A DNA stretch of 64,000 nucleotides from Lustribacter sp965277075 (lineage in GTDB: Bacteria > Vulcanimicrobiota > Vulcanimicrobiia > Vulcanimicrobiales > Vulcanimicrobiaceae): positions 1,922,001 to 1,986,000 of the forward strand of contig OZ255707.1 in the NCBI GenBank assembly GCA_965277075.1. Direction: 5' to 3'. The notes under the pieces were generated by a model. It ran no database searches. It was not told the DNA's origin and saw only the letters and a program-made list of their open reading frames with translations. Of the stretch, positions 50,754 to 59,808 are shown one piece after another. The number at the start of each line of letters is the position of its first letter. The first letter of the stretch is position 1. The translations under genes and the position numbers were made by a program.

Positions 50754-51398
50754 CTAGCGATCGCGGACAATGCGTGACCAACGCTCCGTGATATCGGAGA
50801 TGTACTCGATCGTTTCCGCGTAGGGCGGAACACCGCGGTATGCCTCGACGGCCGCGGGCCCGGCGTTGTACGCAGCGAGCGCCAACGCGAATGGATCGCC
50901 GATGTCGCGGTCGCGATAGCGGTGCAGGTACGTCGCGAGCAAGTGCGCCGTCGCGCGTATCGCAGCGGCCGCGTCGAATGGGTCGATGCCCCAGATGTCG
51001 GCGGTACCGACCATGAATTGTCCGATGCCGGCCGCACCGGCGGCCGACATCGCGCCCGGATCGTACGCCGATTCTTGCAACAACGTCGCGGCCAAAAAAC
51101 CCGGGTCGATCGCATTCGCTTCGGCTGCGACAATTGTCGTGCGGGCGAGCAAGAGCGCGTCGACCGCGGATAGATGCGGATTCGTACGCATGATGCTCCG
51201 GACCGTTGCGGTGAGCTGGCCGCCGCGTCGCGGCGCATCCATGTAGAGCCGTTCTCCCCGCGTGAGGGGGGCGGCGACGGGTATATGCCACGAGAGCACG
51301 GCATCACGCAACGCATCGATGTTGATCGCGTATGGGTTTACGAGAAGCGTTGCCGCGAGCATGGTCGCTTGGAGAGGGTTTCGTTCGTGCAAAACCAA
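50754..51398 (-). CDS. Lytic transglycosylase (SLT domain)
   Basis: 214 residues. The SLT fold is seen in LAATLLQESAYDPGAMSAAGAAGIGQFM near 102-129, where the Glu of QES is the catalytic acid, and ALAAYNAGPAAVEAYRGVPPYAETIEYI near 173-200. It cuts the glycan strand of peptidoglycan forming 1,6-anhydro-muropeptides. The N-terminus is weakly hydrophobic (MLAATLLVNPYAI), not a clear signal peptide, so export route is uncertain. The gene diverges from the sterol-desaturase-like gene with 35 bases between the starts. Confidence 0.88.
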   Translation of the reverse strand: MVLHERNPLQATMLAATLLVNPYAINIDALRDAVLSWHIPVAAPLTRGERLYMDAPRRGGQLTATVRSIMRTNPHLSAVDALLLARTTIVAAEANAIDPGFLAATLLQESAYDPGAMSAAGAAGIGQFMVGTADIWGIDPFDAAAAIRATAHLLATYLHRYRDRDIGDPFALALAAYNAGPAAVEAYRGVPPYAETIEYISDITERWSRIVRDR

Positions 51399-51433
51399 CG
51401 GTCCGTTAGCCGTACGTCAAACTAAGGATACGC

Positions 51434-52036
51434 GTGAATTCGATCGTGCTGGGCTCGCCTGTCTCCGCCATCGCGGCGATGCTCATCGTCCTCGTCGTCG
51501 GCGATCTTGCATCGACCTTCCTTTATCACGTCCCGCAACACGTGTGGGGAAAACTTCACCTTCGCACGCATCACGATCGAAAACGTTCGTACTGGGACCA
51601 CGCGGTGCTTTCGAAGAGCCCGGCAGTTCTGCTCGACGGATTGCTCGGCGCGCTTCCTTACATCGCGATTGCGATGTCGTGCGTGCAGATATCGCTGATC
51701 GGTTCGGTCGTCGGCCTCGTGCTCGGACAGATGCACGTCTGGTGGCGCCATACGGCGGAGATCGGCTGGAAAAGTCCCGCGTGGCTCGTCCGCATATCGC
51801 GCCTGACCGGCCTCGTGCTCCCGGAGGACCACAACGGTCATCACCAAAACCCGGAGATTGAGTTCGGGGACATCTTTCGTTTCTACGATGCCCCGGCACG
51901 TCATACGATCGCATGGCTTCGTGCGGTCGCGCCCCGGCGTCGCAGCGCCGCAGCCATGCGCCGAATTCGCGCTCGCGATCGGCGTAGCGCCGCGGCGTTA
52001 CGCGCGCTCAAGCAACGAAAGTCCCCAACCGGATGA
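51434..52036 (+). CDS. Fatty acid hydroxylase/sterol desaturase-like membrane protein
   Basis: 200 residues from GTG at 51434. Three to four hydrophobic segments and His boxes of the diiron membrane hydroxylase superfamily are seen: HLRTHHD near 42-48, HVWWRHT near 100-106 and HNGHHQNPEIEFGDIF near 131-146. The spacing is close to the plant-type desaturase layout, though the chain is short. The C-terminus is very Arg-rich (RRRSAAAMRRIRARDRRSAAALRA). It overlaps the GT28 gene by four bases, so the two are co-translated and may both act on membrane lipids or carotenoids. Confidence 0.72.
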   Translation: MNSIVLGSPVSAIAAMLIVLVVGDLASTFLYHVPQHVWGKLHLRTHHDRKRSYWDHAVLSKSPAVLLDGLLGALPYIAIAMSCVQISLIGSVVGLVLGQMHVWWRHTAEIGWKSPAWLVRISRLTGLVLPEDHNGHHQNPEIEFGDIFRFYDAPARHTIAWLRAVAPRRRSAAAMRRIRARDRRSAAALRALKQRKSPTG

Positions 52037-53214
52037 CCAAACGCATCCTCTTTCTGATCTCGGACACCGGCGGCGGCCACCGCGCCGGAGCGATGGCCAT
52101 CGGTGCCGCGCTCGACGAGATCGATCGAGGGACGCGCTTCGACTGGCGAATCGACGACATCGCCACCCACTGCACGTTTCCGCTATCAAAACTGGGGCCG
52201 GCGTATAGCGCGGCCCTCCGCTTTGCTCCGCCGATCTATGGCGCGCTCTACCACGCGACTAACGGGCGTCGCCGCTATCGCACGATCGTTCGCTTCTGCG
52301 AGCCGCTCTATCGCGAACGCCTGCGCGACGTCTTTCAGGCTTACCGCCCCGACGTCATCGTCTCGGTCCATCCGCTGCTCAATCACGCTGCGCTGCGCGC
52401 GCGAACCGATGCCGGCATGAATCGCGTTCCGATCGTCACGGTGATCACGGACCTCGGCCGCGTCCACGAGGGCTGGCTGTTACCGGAAGCCGATTTGACG
52501 ATCGTGCCCGCTCGTGAAGTTTATCAGCGCGCACTCGAACGCGGCGTTCCGCCGAGCCGGCTGCGCCTTATCGGTCACCCGATTCATCCGAAGTTCGAAG
52601 ACGTCTCGGCAACCAAGAGCGAGATTCGTAAGCAACTCGGTTTGCCGCAAGACACCACGATCGCGCTGCTGATGGCCGGCGGTGAAGGCGGCGGGAAGCT
52701 GCTGCCGACGACGCTCGCACTGGCCAAGACGACGTTGCCGTTTCATCTCGTCATCGTGACGGGGCGCAACGCGGCCCTCAAGATGAAGCTCGAAGAACTC
52801 GCGCCGACGATGCCGACGCCGATGACGGTACTCGGCTTCCGGAACGACGTCCCCGAGTTGATGCGCGCCGCCGATCTGTTGGTGACCAAAGCCGGTCCGG
52901 GGACGCTCGCCGAGGCCAGCGTCGCCGAAGTGCCGGTCGTCGTTTACGACTACGTGCCGGGCCAGGAGCGCGGCAATCTCGACTGGGTTCGCACCAACGG
53001 GATCGGTGTTGTCGCGTTGACGACGGCGGAAGTCGTGCAGTCCGTCGCGCGTATCGTTCAGAACAGCGAACGGCTCGCGGCGATGCGCCAGCAACTCATC
53101 AACATCGCACCCCGCGGCTCGTCGCGCCGTATCGCGGAACTGATTGCGCAAGTCGCGCAGGACGGCCGCAAACCCTCGCCGCGCATCGCCGTCTCCGCCG
53201 CCGCAGCCGTCTGA
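52033..53214 (+). CDS. GT28-type glycosyltransferase, MGDG synthase/UgtP-like
   Basis: 393 residues. The N-terminus RILFLISDTGGGHRAGAMAIGAAL (3-26) is the glycolipid glucosyltransferase signature found in MGDG synthase and UgtP, which add sugar to diacylglycerol. Later FVITDLGRVHEGWL-like stretches, MAGGEGGGKLLPTTLAL near 215-231, the nucleotide loop LVTKAGPGTLAEASVAEVPVVV near 286-307 and PGQERGN are present. Start ATG overlaps the previous gene by four bases (ATGA). It may make glycolipids in the inner membrane; the sugar donor is unknown. Confidence 0.9.
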   Translation: MTKRILFLISDTGGGHRAGAMAIGAALDEIDRGTRFDWRIDDIATHCTFPLSKLGPAYSAALRFAPPIYGALYHATNGRRRYRTIVRFCEPLYRERLRDVFQAYRPDVIVSVHPLLNHAALRARTDAGMNRVPIVTVITDLGRVHEGWLLPEADLTIVPAREVYQRALERGVPPSRLRLIGHPIHPKFEDVSATKSEIRKQLGLPQDTTIALLMAGGEGGGKLLPTTLALAKTTLPFHLVIVTGRNAALKMKLEELAPTMPTPMTVLGFRNDVPELMRAADLLVTKAGPGTLAEASVAEVPVVVYDYVPGQERGNLDWVRTNGIGVVALTTAEVVQSVARIVQNSERLAAMRQQLINIAPRGSSRRIAELIAQVAQDGRKPSPRIAVSAAAAV

Positions 53215-53233
53215 GACGGCGCACGAACCGGCC

Positions 53234-54403
53234 GTGATCGCCCCGCCGACGGAGCTGCTCGACGACGTCGTCGCAATTCGGCGCGACTTGCACGTCCATC
53301 CCGAACAAGGTTTCGAAGAGACGCGCACGGCCGCAATCGTCGCCGCGCGCTTGCGCGCGCTCGGATACGTCGTGACCGAAGGCGTCGGCCGCACCGGCGT
53401 TGTCGGCGTGCTGCACGGCACGCAGCCGGGCAGGACGATCATGTTGCGCGCCGATATGGACGCCCTACCGATCGACGAAGAGAACGACGTCGCGTACGCC
53501 TCGCGAACGCGCGGGACGATGCACGCGTGCGGGCACGACGGCCACGTTGCAATGCTGCTCGGGGCCGCGTCCCTGATCGCGCAGCGACGGGGCGAGCTCG
53601 CCGGCACGATCGTGCTGTGTTTTCAGCCCGCCGAAGAAGGCCGGGGCGGCGCGCAAGCGATGATCGAGGACGGGCTGTTGCAGCGCTTCAACGTGGAACG
53701 TGCGTACGGCGCGCACCTCGCGTCGTCGCTTCCGGTCGGCATTATCGGTCTGCGCAGCGGGCCGTTCTACGCGTCGTCGGATTCGATCGAGATCACGATC
53801 GAAGGTCGCGGCGGACACGGCGCCATGCCGCATCTTTCCGTCGACCCGATCTACGTTGCCGGACTGTTCATCGTCGCCGCGCAGCACATCGTCGCCCGTC
53901 AGATCGATCCGCTCGAGCCGGCGGTCGTCACCATCGGCGCCGTCCACGCAGGCACGACGCACAACGTCATCCCGTCACGTGCGACGTTACTCGGCACGGT
54001 GCGTGCATTCGATACCACCGTTCGCGAAGCGATGGCCGGCCGGATCGAACGCACCTTGCGCGGCATTTGTGAGGCATCGGGCGCAACCTATACGTTCGAG
54101 TATCTGTGGCGCTATCCGGTGACGTCGAACGATGCCGGGCAAACGGTCTACCTTCGGGAGCTCGCGCAGCGCGAATTCGGCGACGCGCGCGTCGTCGAAG
54201 CGCCTGCGCTCATGGGTGCCGAGGACTTTTCATTCTACGCCGAACGGGTGCCGGCGTGTTTTTACACCATCGGGTCCAACGGCGGCGACGCGACGGCGTT
54301 CCCACATCACCATGCGCGCTTCGATATCGACGAACGCGCGCTCGAGGCGGGCGTCCGGCTGATGACGGCGCTCGCCTTCGACGCACCGGCTGCGGCGCCG
54401 TAG
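53234..54403 (+). CDS. M20 family amidohydrolase/aminoacylase
   Basis: 389 residues from GTG at 53234; earlier in-frame codons lie inside the previous gene's 3' end. M20D family motifs include ADMDALPIDEENDVAYAS near 78-95, HACGHDGHVAMLLGAA near 101-116 with metal ligands, and FQPAEEGRGGAQAM near 133-146. The Glu pair is the catalytic base and metal ligand. It would hydrolyse N-acyl or hippurate-like amides, or indole-acetyl amino acid conjugates. It follows the GT28 gene by 19 bases. Confidence 0.9.
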   Translation: MIAPPTELLDDVVAIRRDLHVHPEQGFEETRTAAIVAARLRALGYVVTEGVGRTGVVGVLHGTQPGRTIMLRADMDALPIDEENDVAYASRTRGTMHACGHDGHVAMLLGAASLIAQRRGELAGTIVLCFQPAEEGRGGAQAMIEDGLLQRFNVERAYGAHLASSLPVGIIGLRSGPFYASSDSIEITIEGRGGHGAMPHLSVDPIYVAGLFIVAAQHIVARQIDPLEPAVVTIGAVHAGTTHNVIPSRATLLGTVRAFDTTVREAMAGRIERTLRGICEASGATYTFEYLWRYPVTSNDAGQTVYLRELAQREFGDARVVEAPALMGAEDFSFYAERVPACFYTIGSNGGDATAFPHHHARFDIDERALEAGVRLMTALAFDAPAAAP

Positions 54404-54422
54404 CCGGCGCTCGTGCCCTGCA

Positions 54423-55379
54423 CTAACCCGGCGCGGTCAGGCCGCCGCGCATCGCCATCGTGGCCGCGCCGATCGCGCCTGCGTCGTTACCGAGCGTTGC
54501 CGTCACGATTTTCGTCGAATTCGGCGGCACCATCGTCGAACGCGCTTCGACCAGCGGCATCACCGCGTCGATCATAAACGCGCCGGCGCTCGATACGCCG
54601 CCGCCGAGCGCGATCACCTCGGGATTCACGAACGCGACGATGTTGGCGAGACCGTAGCCCAAATCGTCGATCCAATTCCGCCATGCAGCGAGACCGTGAC
54701 CGTCACCGGCTTGCGCGGCTTTGCGGATCACCTTGGAACCGAGTTTGTCTTTCGAACCGTCGACGAGGGTGCTGCGCGGAAACGACGACGCGAGCGCGAC
54801 GGCGTGACGGATCAATCCCGTACCGGAACATTGCGCTTCAAAACAGCCGATCTTCGTGCAGCCGCAAACGAACCCGTCGCGGGGCCGAATCTGATGGTGC
54901 CCGATCTCACCGGCGGACGCGGTCACACCGATCACGAGCGCGCCGTCCGCCACGATGCCGCCGCCGATCCCGGTGCCGAGTGTGAGTAAAACGAAATTCT
55001 GCGTTCCACGACCGGCGCCGTAGGTGTACTCTCCGAGCGTCGCGCAACGCGCGTCGTTCGCGACGAAGACGGGCGCTTTGAACGTCGCGCGCAAGTGTGC
55101 GCCGAGCGGGACGTCGCGCCAGCCGAAGTTCGGCGAGTACCGAATGACGCCGGTATCGAGGTCGATGTTGCCCGGCGATCCGATGCCGATGCCGGCAACG
55201 TCACCGTCCTTGGTTTCCCCGAGCGCTTCTTTGACGACCTTGTCGACGGCGGCGAAGACGGCATCGCTGCCGCGATCGGTGATATCTTTCTCGTGCCGGG
55301 TCGTGATCTCCCCACGATCGTTCACGACGGCCGCCATAACGTGCGAGCCCCCGAGATCAACGCCGATAGCTTGACGCAT
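54423..55379 (-). CDS. ROK family sugar kinase (glucokinase-like)
   Basis: 318 residues. ROK motifs are DLGGSHVMAAVVND near 8-21 (ATP), GIGSPGNIDLDTGVI, LGTGIGGGIV near 136-145 and the zinc-binding loop GHHQIRPRDGFVCGCTKIGCFE with CGC..GC. Phosphorylates glucose or a related hexose, feeding alpha-glucan products into glycolysis. The ATG has GAGG just upstream. It follows the LolA-like gene by two bases in the same transcript. Catalytic Asp is in the NDARCATLGE segment near 107. Confidence 0.93.
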   Translation of the reverse strand: MRQAIGVDLGGSHVMAAVVNDRGEITTRHEKDITDRGSDAVFAAVDKVVKEALGETKDGDVAGIGIGSPGNIDLDTGVIRYSPNFGWRDVPLGAHLRATFKAPVFVANDARCATLGEYTYGAGRGTQNFVLLTLGTGIGGGIVADGALVIGVTASAGEIGHHQIRPRDGFVCGCTKIGCFEAQCSGTGLIRHAVALASSFPRSTLVDGSKDKLGSKVIRKAAQAGDGHGLAAWRNWIDDLGYGLANIVAFVNPEVIALGGGVSSAGAFMIDAVMPLVEARSTMVPPNSTKIVTATLGNDAGAIGAATMAMRGGLTAPG

Positions 55380-55381
55380 CC

Positions 55382-56017
55382 TCACTTCCCTTGTGGTAAG
55401 CCGGCGCCGGTCAACGGCGAAAGTTCGGTTGCATTCTTCGCTTCGGACGGAAGTTCGAAGACGTTCTTCGGATCGTTGTAATTGCGGAACGCGAACGTCG
55501 CATACTGACTCGTGCATGCGTGCAGCAGCAGCGTCGCTTTGTCGTACGTACATTCCATCGAAACGTTCGGAATCGAGCCGACGCCGGGAATCGGGAGCGT
55601 CGTGACCGCGCTGAACGCGCCGTAGCTCATACCCCCGCTGTCGCGCGTGTCGGCTTCGGGCGTCACGACCGGTGAGATGCCGAGCGGCGGAATGACCGCG
55701 CCGCCCGACCCGGGCCACTTTCGCCGTTGCCAGGCGGCGCCGTCGAGCTGCTGGTAAATATATCCGCCCATCGCATACAGGAGAAGCGTGTGCGGGCCGC
55801 CGCTTCCCTGCACCTTCGTTCGGCCGAGTTGCGTTTGCACGACCGCGAAGCCCGTGATGCCTTGCGGGTTCGTTACGTCGACGTCGAACGAGGTCGTTGC
55901 CGCCATGGCTGCGAGGACCCTCGCGCGCAACGCGGTTCCATCCTCCGCGAGCGCCGAACCGGTGCACGTCGCAACGATCAACGCGACACCGAGAATGTGT
56001 CGTACGACGGAACTCAT
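55382..56017 (-). CDS. Secreted protein of unknown function (LolA-like features)
   Basis: 211 residues with a signal peptide (SSVVRHILGVALIVATCTGSALA). A beta-rich mature region follows: TTSFDVDVTNPQGITGFAVVQTQ, YAMGGYIYQQLDGAAWQRRKW and MECTYDKATLLLHACTSQYA, where two Cys could form a disulfide. The pattern of FDVDV..G..AVVQ..LGR.KVQG..LLYAMGGYIYQQ resembles lipoprotein-carrier-type (LolA/DUF2092) folds, but no sure family is visible. Start at 56017 leaves a short divergent gap to the YkgJ-like gene. It comes two bases before the ROK kinase start. Confidence 0.65.
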   Translation of the reverse strand: MSSVVRHILGVALIVATCTGSALAEDGTALRARVLAAMAATTSFDVDVTNPQGITGFAVVQTQLGRTKVQGSGGPHTLLLYAMGGYIYQQLDGAAWQRRKWPGSGGAVIPPLGISPVVTPEADTRDSGGMSYGAFSAVTTLPIPGVGSIPNVSMECTYDKATLLLHACTSQYATFAFRNYNDPKNVFELPSEAKNATELSPLTGAGLPQGK

Positions 56018-56075
56018 ATGGGCGCGGTTCGCTTTCCGGCCGGGTCGATCCGCCGTGTTTCGCGAAGACCCGACG

Positions 56076-56762
56076 ATGCAAGAGACGATCGATCTGATCG
56101 CCCATCGCGAAGTGCGCAATCTTCGCCGCTTTACGCGCGAAACGGGTCAGCCTACCACCGTCAACGAGTTGGATCTCGCGCCCATGACGGCCGTGCAGAA
56201 CATCGAGATCGATGAAGAGCACGTCACGATCAAATACAACGAAAAAATCGAGCGCCGGTACAATGCAAACGAGCACACCCATCGCGAGTGGGTGTACAAA
56301 TACAACGACGACCCCGAGATGGTCGCCGCGGTGCGTACCGTGATCGAACTCGCGCGCAAGCATCTCTACGATCTGCCGGAAAACGTCGCGTGTCCGCCGG
56401 GCTGCGCACAGTGTTGTAGCGGCTACGAGCCGTTCGTCAACCGCGACGACGTGCAACGCATCGCCGATCACTTCGGATGGACGTACGACGAAGTGATGCA
56501 AGAATACGTGGTGGCGCGCGAGTCGGCCGACGGCTTCAACGTCGGCTGGCTCAAGAAGATCTCAGACGACGTCGCCGATCAATGCGTGTTTCTCAAAGGT
56601 TCGCGTTCCGGCAAGTATTACTGCGGCATCTACGACGCGCGCCCGCACGACTGCGGCGCGTTCACACCGATCGGCTGTCAGGACGTCGACACGGCACTGC
56701 CGCGCCGTGGGAAGTATCAAGTCGGCGACCCATTCCGCCCGAAGCGGAAACCCAAGCGCTGA
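56076..56762 (+). CDS. YkgJ-type zinc/iron-chelating CxxxCxxCC protein
   Basis: 228 residues from ATG at 56076; GTG at 56055 is an in-frame alternative. The metal-cluster motif is CPPGCAQCCSG (residues 109-119) with later CGIYDARPHDCGAFTPIGC near 192-210, the YkgJ-like arrangement. Family members are thought to bind zinc or iron-sulfur and have been tied to flagellin methylation and other cases; the role here is unknown. Charged N-terminal 100 residues precede the cluster. Its stop overlaps the next gene's probable CTG start. Confidence 0.85.
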   Translation: MQETIDLIAHREVRNLRRFTRETGQPTTVNELDLAPMTAVQNIEIDEEHVTIKYNEKIERRYNANEHTHREWVYKYNDDPEMVAAVRTVIELARKHLYDLPENVACPPGCAQCCSGYEPFVNRDDVQRIADHFGWTYDEVMQEYVVARESADGFNVGWLKKISDDVADQCVFLKGSRSGKYYCGIYDARPHDCGAFTPIGCQDVDTALPRRGKYQVGDPFRPKRKPKR

Positions 56763-58273
56763 TCGACGTCGCGATCGTCGGCGGCGGCCACAACGGGTTG
56801 GTTGCCGCAGCGTACTGCGCGCGCGCCGGACTCTCGACTCTCGTGCTCGAGCGGCGCGACGTTCTCGGCGGTGCCACCCTCACCGCGCCCGTCTGGCCCG
56901 GGTACCGCGTTTCCGTCGCCTCCTACGTGTGCAGTCTGCTCGATCCGCAGATCGTCGCAGACCTCGACTTGCGCGCGCACGGCTACGACGCATATCGCAA
57001 AGATCCGTCGTCGTTCACGCCGCTTGCCGACGGACGTTCGCTTTTGCTCGGAAGCGACGAAGCGTCGAACGCACGTGAGATCGCGGCGTTCGACGAACGC
57101 GACGTTGCGGGGTTCGCATCGTTCGAGCGCGAGGCGTCGGGGCTCGGAGCGGCCCTCTTCGATACGTTCGACGATCCGCAACCGTCGTTCGCGCGTTTCG
57201 ACGCCGCGACGCGCGCGACACTCGAAGGGTCCGCGGCCGACCTCGTCGAGCGGCACGTGCGCACGCCCGTACTCGCAGCAACGCTCGCGACGGACGGGCT
57301 GATCGGCACCGATGCAGGCGTACGCGACGCCGGCACCGCGTATGTGCTCGCGCACCACTGGGCCGGACGCGCGATGGGCGTGCAAGGCGCGTGGGGCTTC
57401 GTGCGCGGCGGCATGGGCGCCGTCGCCACGGCGATTGCCTCCGCAGCTCGCACGGCCGGCGCAACGCTGCGCGTGAACGCCGACGTCGCGCGTATCATCG
57501 TGCGCGGCGGACGCGCGACGCAGCTCGAACTCTGCAGCGGCGAGACGCTCGACGCACGCGCGATCCTCGTCAACGCCGATCCCTCGCGACTTTTTCTGCG
57601 CATGCTCGCACCGACTGACGTACCGCCTGATGTGCTGGTACGCGCACGAGCGTGGCGTACCAACGGCGTCGCGATGAAGATCAATCTCGGGCTCGGCGAA
57701 CTGCCGGATTTCCTCGCGCGTCCGGGCAAGAACGCAGGGCCGCATCATCGCGCGACGATCCACGTCGCGCCGTCGATCGACGATCTGCAGCGGACGTATG
57801 ACGAAGCGAAGACTTTCGGTGTATCGCGCGACGCGATGCTGGAATGCTTCATGCAGACGCCGACGGACGCATCCCTCGCGCCGCGGGGAAAGCACATTCT
57901 CTCGATCTTCGCCCAATATTTCCCATACGAGCGCACCGATCGCGCATGGGAGACGGCCGATCGCGAGGTCATCACCGACCGGATCGTCGCCCAACTCGCC
58001 CTCTATGCGCCGAACATCCCGGGCGCGATCGAACATCGCCAGATCCTTGCGCCACCGGACCTCGAAGCGCAAATCGGGATGACGGGCGGCCACATCTTCC
58101 ACGGCGAGCTGATGCCCGGCCAGATATACGAACAGCGCTTCGGCGTGCGAACCGGCATCGACGGGCTCTACCTTTGCGGATCGGGGACCCACCCCGGCGG
58201 CTGTGTGAGCGGATTTCCGGGTCGGCGCGCGTCCAGGGAACTGCTCGAAGATTTCGTGACGTTACAGCGCTGA
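56759..58273 (+). CDS. Phytoene dehydrogenase/FAD amine oxidoreductase-like protein, probable CTG start
   Basis: 504 residues if CTG at 56759 starts translation. It forms CTGA with the stop of the YkgJ-like gene, the same geometry as the ATGA and GTGA pairs here; no ATG, GTG or TTG is found in frame near. The protein begins MIDVAIVGGGHNGLVAAAYCARAG (FAD-binding GxGxxG), then LERRDVLGGA. The C-terminus GLYLCGSGTHPGGCVSGFPGRRA is the dinucleotide-binding end typical of CrtI and PYROXD2. Substrate is unknown. It might desaturate a carotenoid or an amine. Confidence 0.85.
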   Translation: MIDVAIVGGGHNGLVAAAYCARAGLSTLVLERRDVLGGATLTAPVWPGYRVSVASYVCSLLDPQIVADLDLRAHGYDAYRKDPSSFTPLADGRSLLLGSDEASNAREIAAFDERDVAGFASFEREASGLGAALFDTFDDPQPSFARFDAATRATLEGSAADLVERHVRTPVLAATLATDGLIGTDAGVRDAGTAYVLAHHWAGRAMGVQGAWGFVRGGMGAVATAIASAARTAGATLRVNADVARIIVRGGRATQLELCSGETLDARAILVNADPSRLFLRMLAPTDVPPDVLVRARAWRTNGVAMKINLGLGELPDFLARPGKNAGPHHRATIHVAPSIDDLQRTYDEAKTFGVSRDAMLECFMQTPTDASLAPRGKHILSIFAQYFPYERTDRAWETADREVITDRIVAQLALYAPNIPGAIEHRQILAPPDLEAQIGMTGGHIFHGELMPGQIYEQRFGVRTGIDGLYLCGSGTHPGGCVSGFPGRRASRELLEDFVTLQR

Positions 58274-58320
58274 CGGAAACTATGGCCACATGGCGGTAGT
58301 CTGTCGCATCGGAGGTACTC

Positions 58321-58794
58321 ATGCATTATCGAATCTCACTTATGACCGGCCTTTTGGTCCTGAGCTCGTCGGCCTTCGCATTCGCGCAGTCCCCAGCTCC
58401 GGCGATGTCGCCGGGGGCGATGGCACCGGGGGCGATGGCACCCGGGGCGATGGCGCCCGGGACGGTAGCCGTCAAACTCGGCGCGCAGAACGGCTCCGGC
58501 GAAACCGGAACAGCGCTCCTCTCCCAAGCGGGCGACGACGTGAAGGTCGTGGTTACGATGACCGGCGCCGGAGCGGTTGCTCAGCCGATTCACGTCCACG
58601 ACGGCACCTGCGTCAAGCTCGACCCGAAGCCGAAATACCCGCTGACGACGGTGATGGACGGCAAGTCGACGACGACGCTCAAGGGCATGAAGTTGACGGA
58701 TCTCCAGACCGGCGCCTACGCCATCAACGTCCATAAATCGACGACGGACATTCCCACGTACGTCGCGTGCGGAGACATCCCGAAGGCCAAATAG
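58321..58794 (+). CDS. Small secreted protein with APGAM repeats
   Basis: 157 residues. A signal peptide (YRISLMTGLLVLSSSAFAFAQ) is followed by four repeats of PGAMA-type pentapeptide (residues 28-46: SPGAMAPGAMAPGAMAPG). The rest is a compact beta-rich domain with IHVHDGTCVKLDPKPKYPL and YAINVHKSTTDIPTYVACGD, holding a conserved Cys pair and HxH. Similar small proteins are known in acidobacterial- and actinobacterial-type genomes, but I cannot name a family. A metal-binding or envelope role is possible. Confidence 0.7.
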   Translation: MHYRISLMTGLLVLSSSAFAFAQSPAPAMSPGAMAPGAMAPGAMAPGTVAVKLGAQNGSGETGTALLSQAGDDVKVVVTMTGAGAVAQPIHVHDGTCVKLDPKPKYPLTTVMDGKSTTTLKGMKLTDLQTGAYAINVHKSTTDIPTYVACGDIPKAK

Positions 58795-58801
58795 CACGGT
58801 C

Positions 58802-58837
58802 CGGCGGTGACGGCGGCCTTCGCGCCGCCGTTCGCCG
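58802..58837. terminator. GC-rich hairpin between convergent genes
   Basis: ACGGCGGC-CTTCGC-GCCGCCGT (58810-58831) is an 8-bp stem, extended by CGGCG/CGCCG (58802-58806 and 58833-58837). It sits between the small secreted gene and the convergent threonine dehydratase gene. No T tract follows strictly. A two-way terminator fits the position. Confidence 0.6.
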
Positions 58838-58845
58838 CTTCCGAC

Positions 58846-59808
58846 CTACGTCGCGATCAGCTGTGCAAATTTCGACGCGTCGACGTTGCCGCCGCTGATC
58901 GTAATCCCGACGCGCTTGCCGCGCACCGCGATTTTGGCGGTCAGCACCGCAGCGAGAGCGGCTGCGCCGCTCGGCTCGACCACGAGCTTCAATCGCTCGA
59001 AGGCGAAGCGCATCGCGACGCGCAGTTCGTCATCGGTGACGGTGACGACACCCGCGCATAGCGCCTGCACGATCGGAAACGTCAACGTCCCCGGCGATTG
59101 CGTTTGCATGCCGTCCGCGATCGTCTCGGGCACCGCGATCGTTATCGGATAGCCAGCCGCAAGCGAGCGCACCCAGTCGTCGCCGGCGAGCGGCTCGACG
59201 CCGTAGATCGCGATCCCGGGCGAGAGCGTCGTCGCAGCAAGCGCACAGCCGGAGAGCAGCCCCCCGCCCCCCGTGCACACGAACAGAATATCGAGCGGAC
59301 CCGTCTCTTCGAGCAATTCGTACGCGGTCGTGCCGGCACCGGCAATAATTTCCGCATCGTCGAACGGCGCTACGACGGTCGCGCCGCGCTCGTCGGCGAT
59401 CGACGCGGCGATCGCGCTGCGATCCATTGTCATGCGGTCGTACGACACGACCTCGGCGCCGTAGCCGCGGGTCGCCGCGAGTTTCGCGCGCGGCGCGTCA
59501 CCGGGCATGACGATCGTCGCCGGAATGTCGAGCAACTGCGCGGCGAGCGCAACACCTTGCGCGTGATTGCCGCTCGAAAACGCGACAACGCCGCGGCGAC
59601 GCTCGCGCTCGCCGAGTTGCACCAGCCGATTGTACGCGCCGCGAAATTTGAACGCGCCCATGCGCTGCAGGTTTTCCGCTTTCGCGAACACGCGCGCACC
59701 CACGCGTTCATCGAGCGTCCGCGACGTAACCACCGGCGTACGGTGGGCGACGCCGCGCAATCGCTCCGCCGCCGCGACGACGTCGTCGAAGCCGGCGGCA
59801 AACGTCAC
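58846..59808 (-). CDS. PLP-dependent threonine/serine dehydratase
   Basis: 320 residues. PLP lysine is in MGAFKFRGAYNRL near 51-63 with SSGNHAQGVA near 79-88 and the phosphate-binding CTGGGGLLSG near 180-189. This short, single-domain form lacks the regulatory domain of biosynthetic IlvA, resembling catabolic TdcB or serine racemase-like proteins. It may degrade threonine to 2-oxobutyrate or serine to pyruvate. The GTG start overlaps the upstream gene by four bases. Confidence 0.9.
   Translation of the reverse strand: MTFAAGFDDVVAAAERLRGVAHRTPVVTSRTLDERVGARVFAKAENLQRMGAFKFRGAYNRLVQLGERERRRGVVAFSSGNHAQGVALAAQLLDIPATIVMPGDAPRAKLAATRGYGAEVVSYDRMTMDRSAIAASIADERGATVVAPFDDAEIIAGAGTTAYELLEETGPLDILFVCTGGGGLLSGCALAATTLSPGIAIYGVEPLAGDDWVRSLAAGYPITIAVPETIADGMQTQSPGTLTFPIVQALCAGVVTVTDDELRVAMRFAFERLKLVVEPSGAAALAAVLTAKIAVRGKRVGITISGGNVDASKFAQLIAT

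Noticed and set aside
53144..53233. N-terminal extension of the M20 peptidase
   Set aside because: These codons overlap the 3' end of the GT28 gene and are Pro/Arg-rich nonsense. GTG at 53234 gives normal M20 length.
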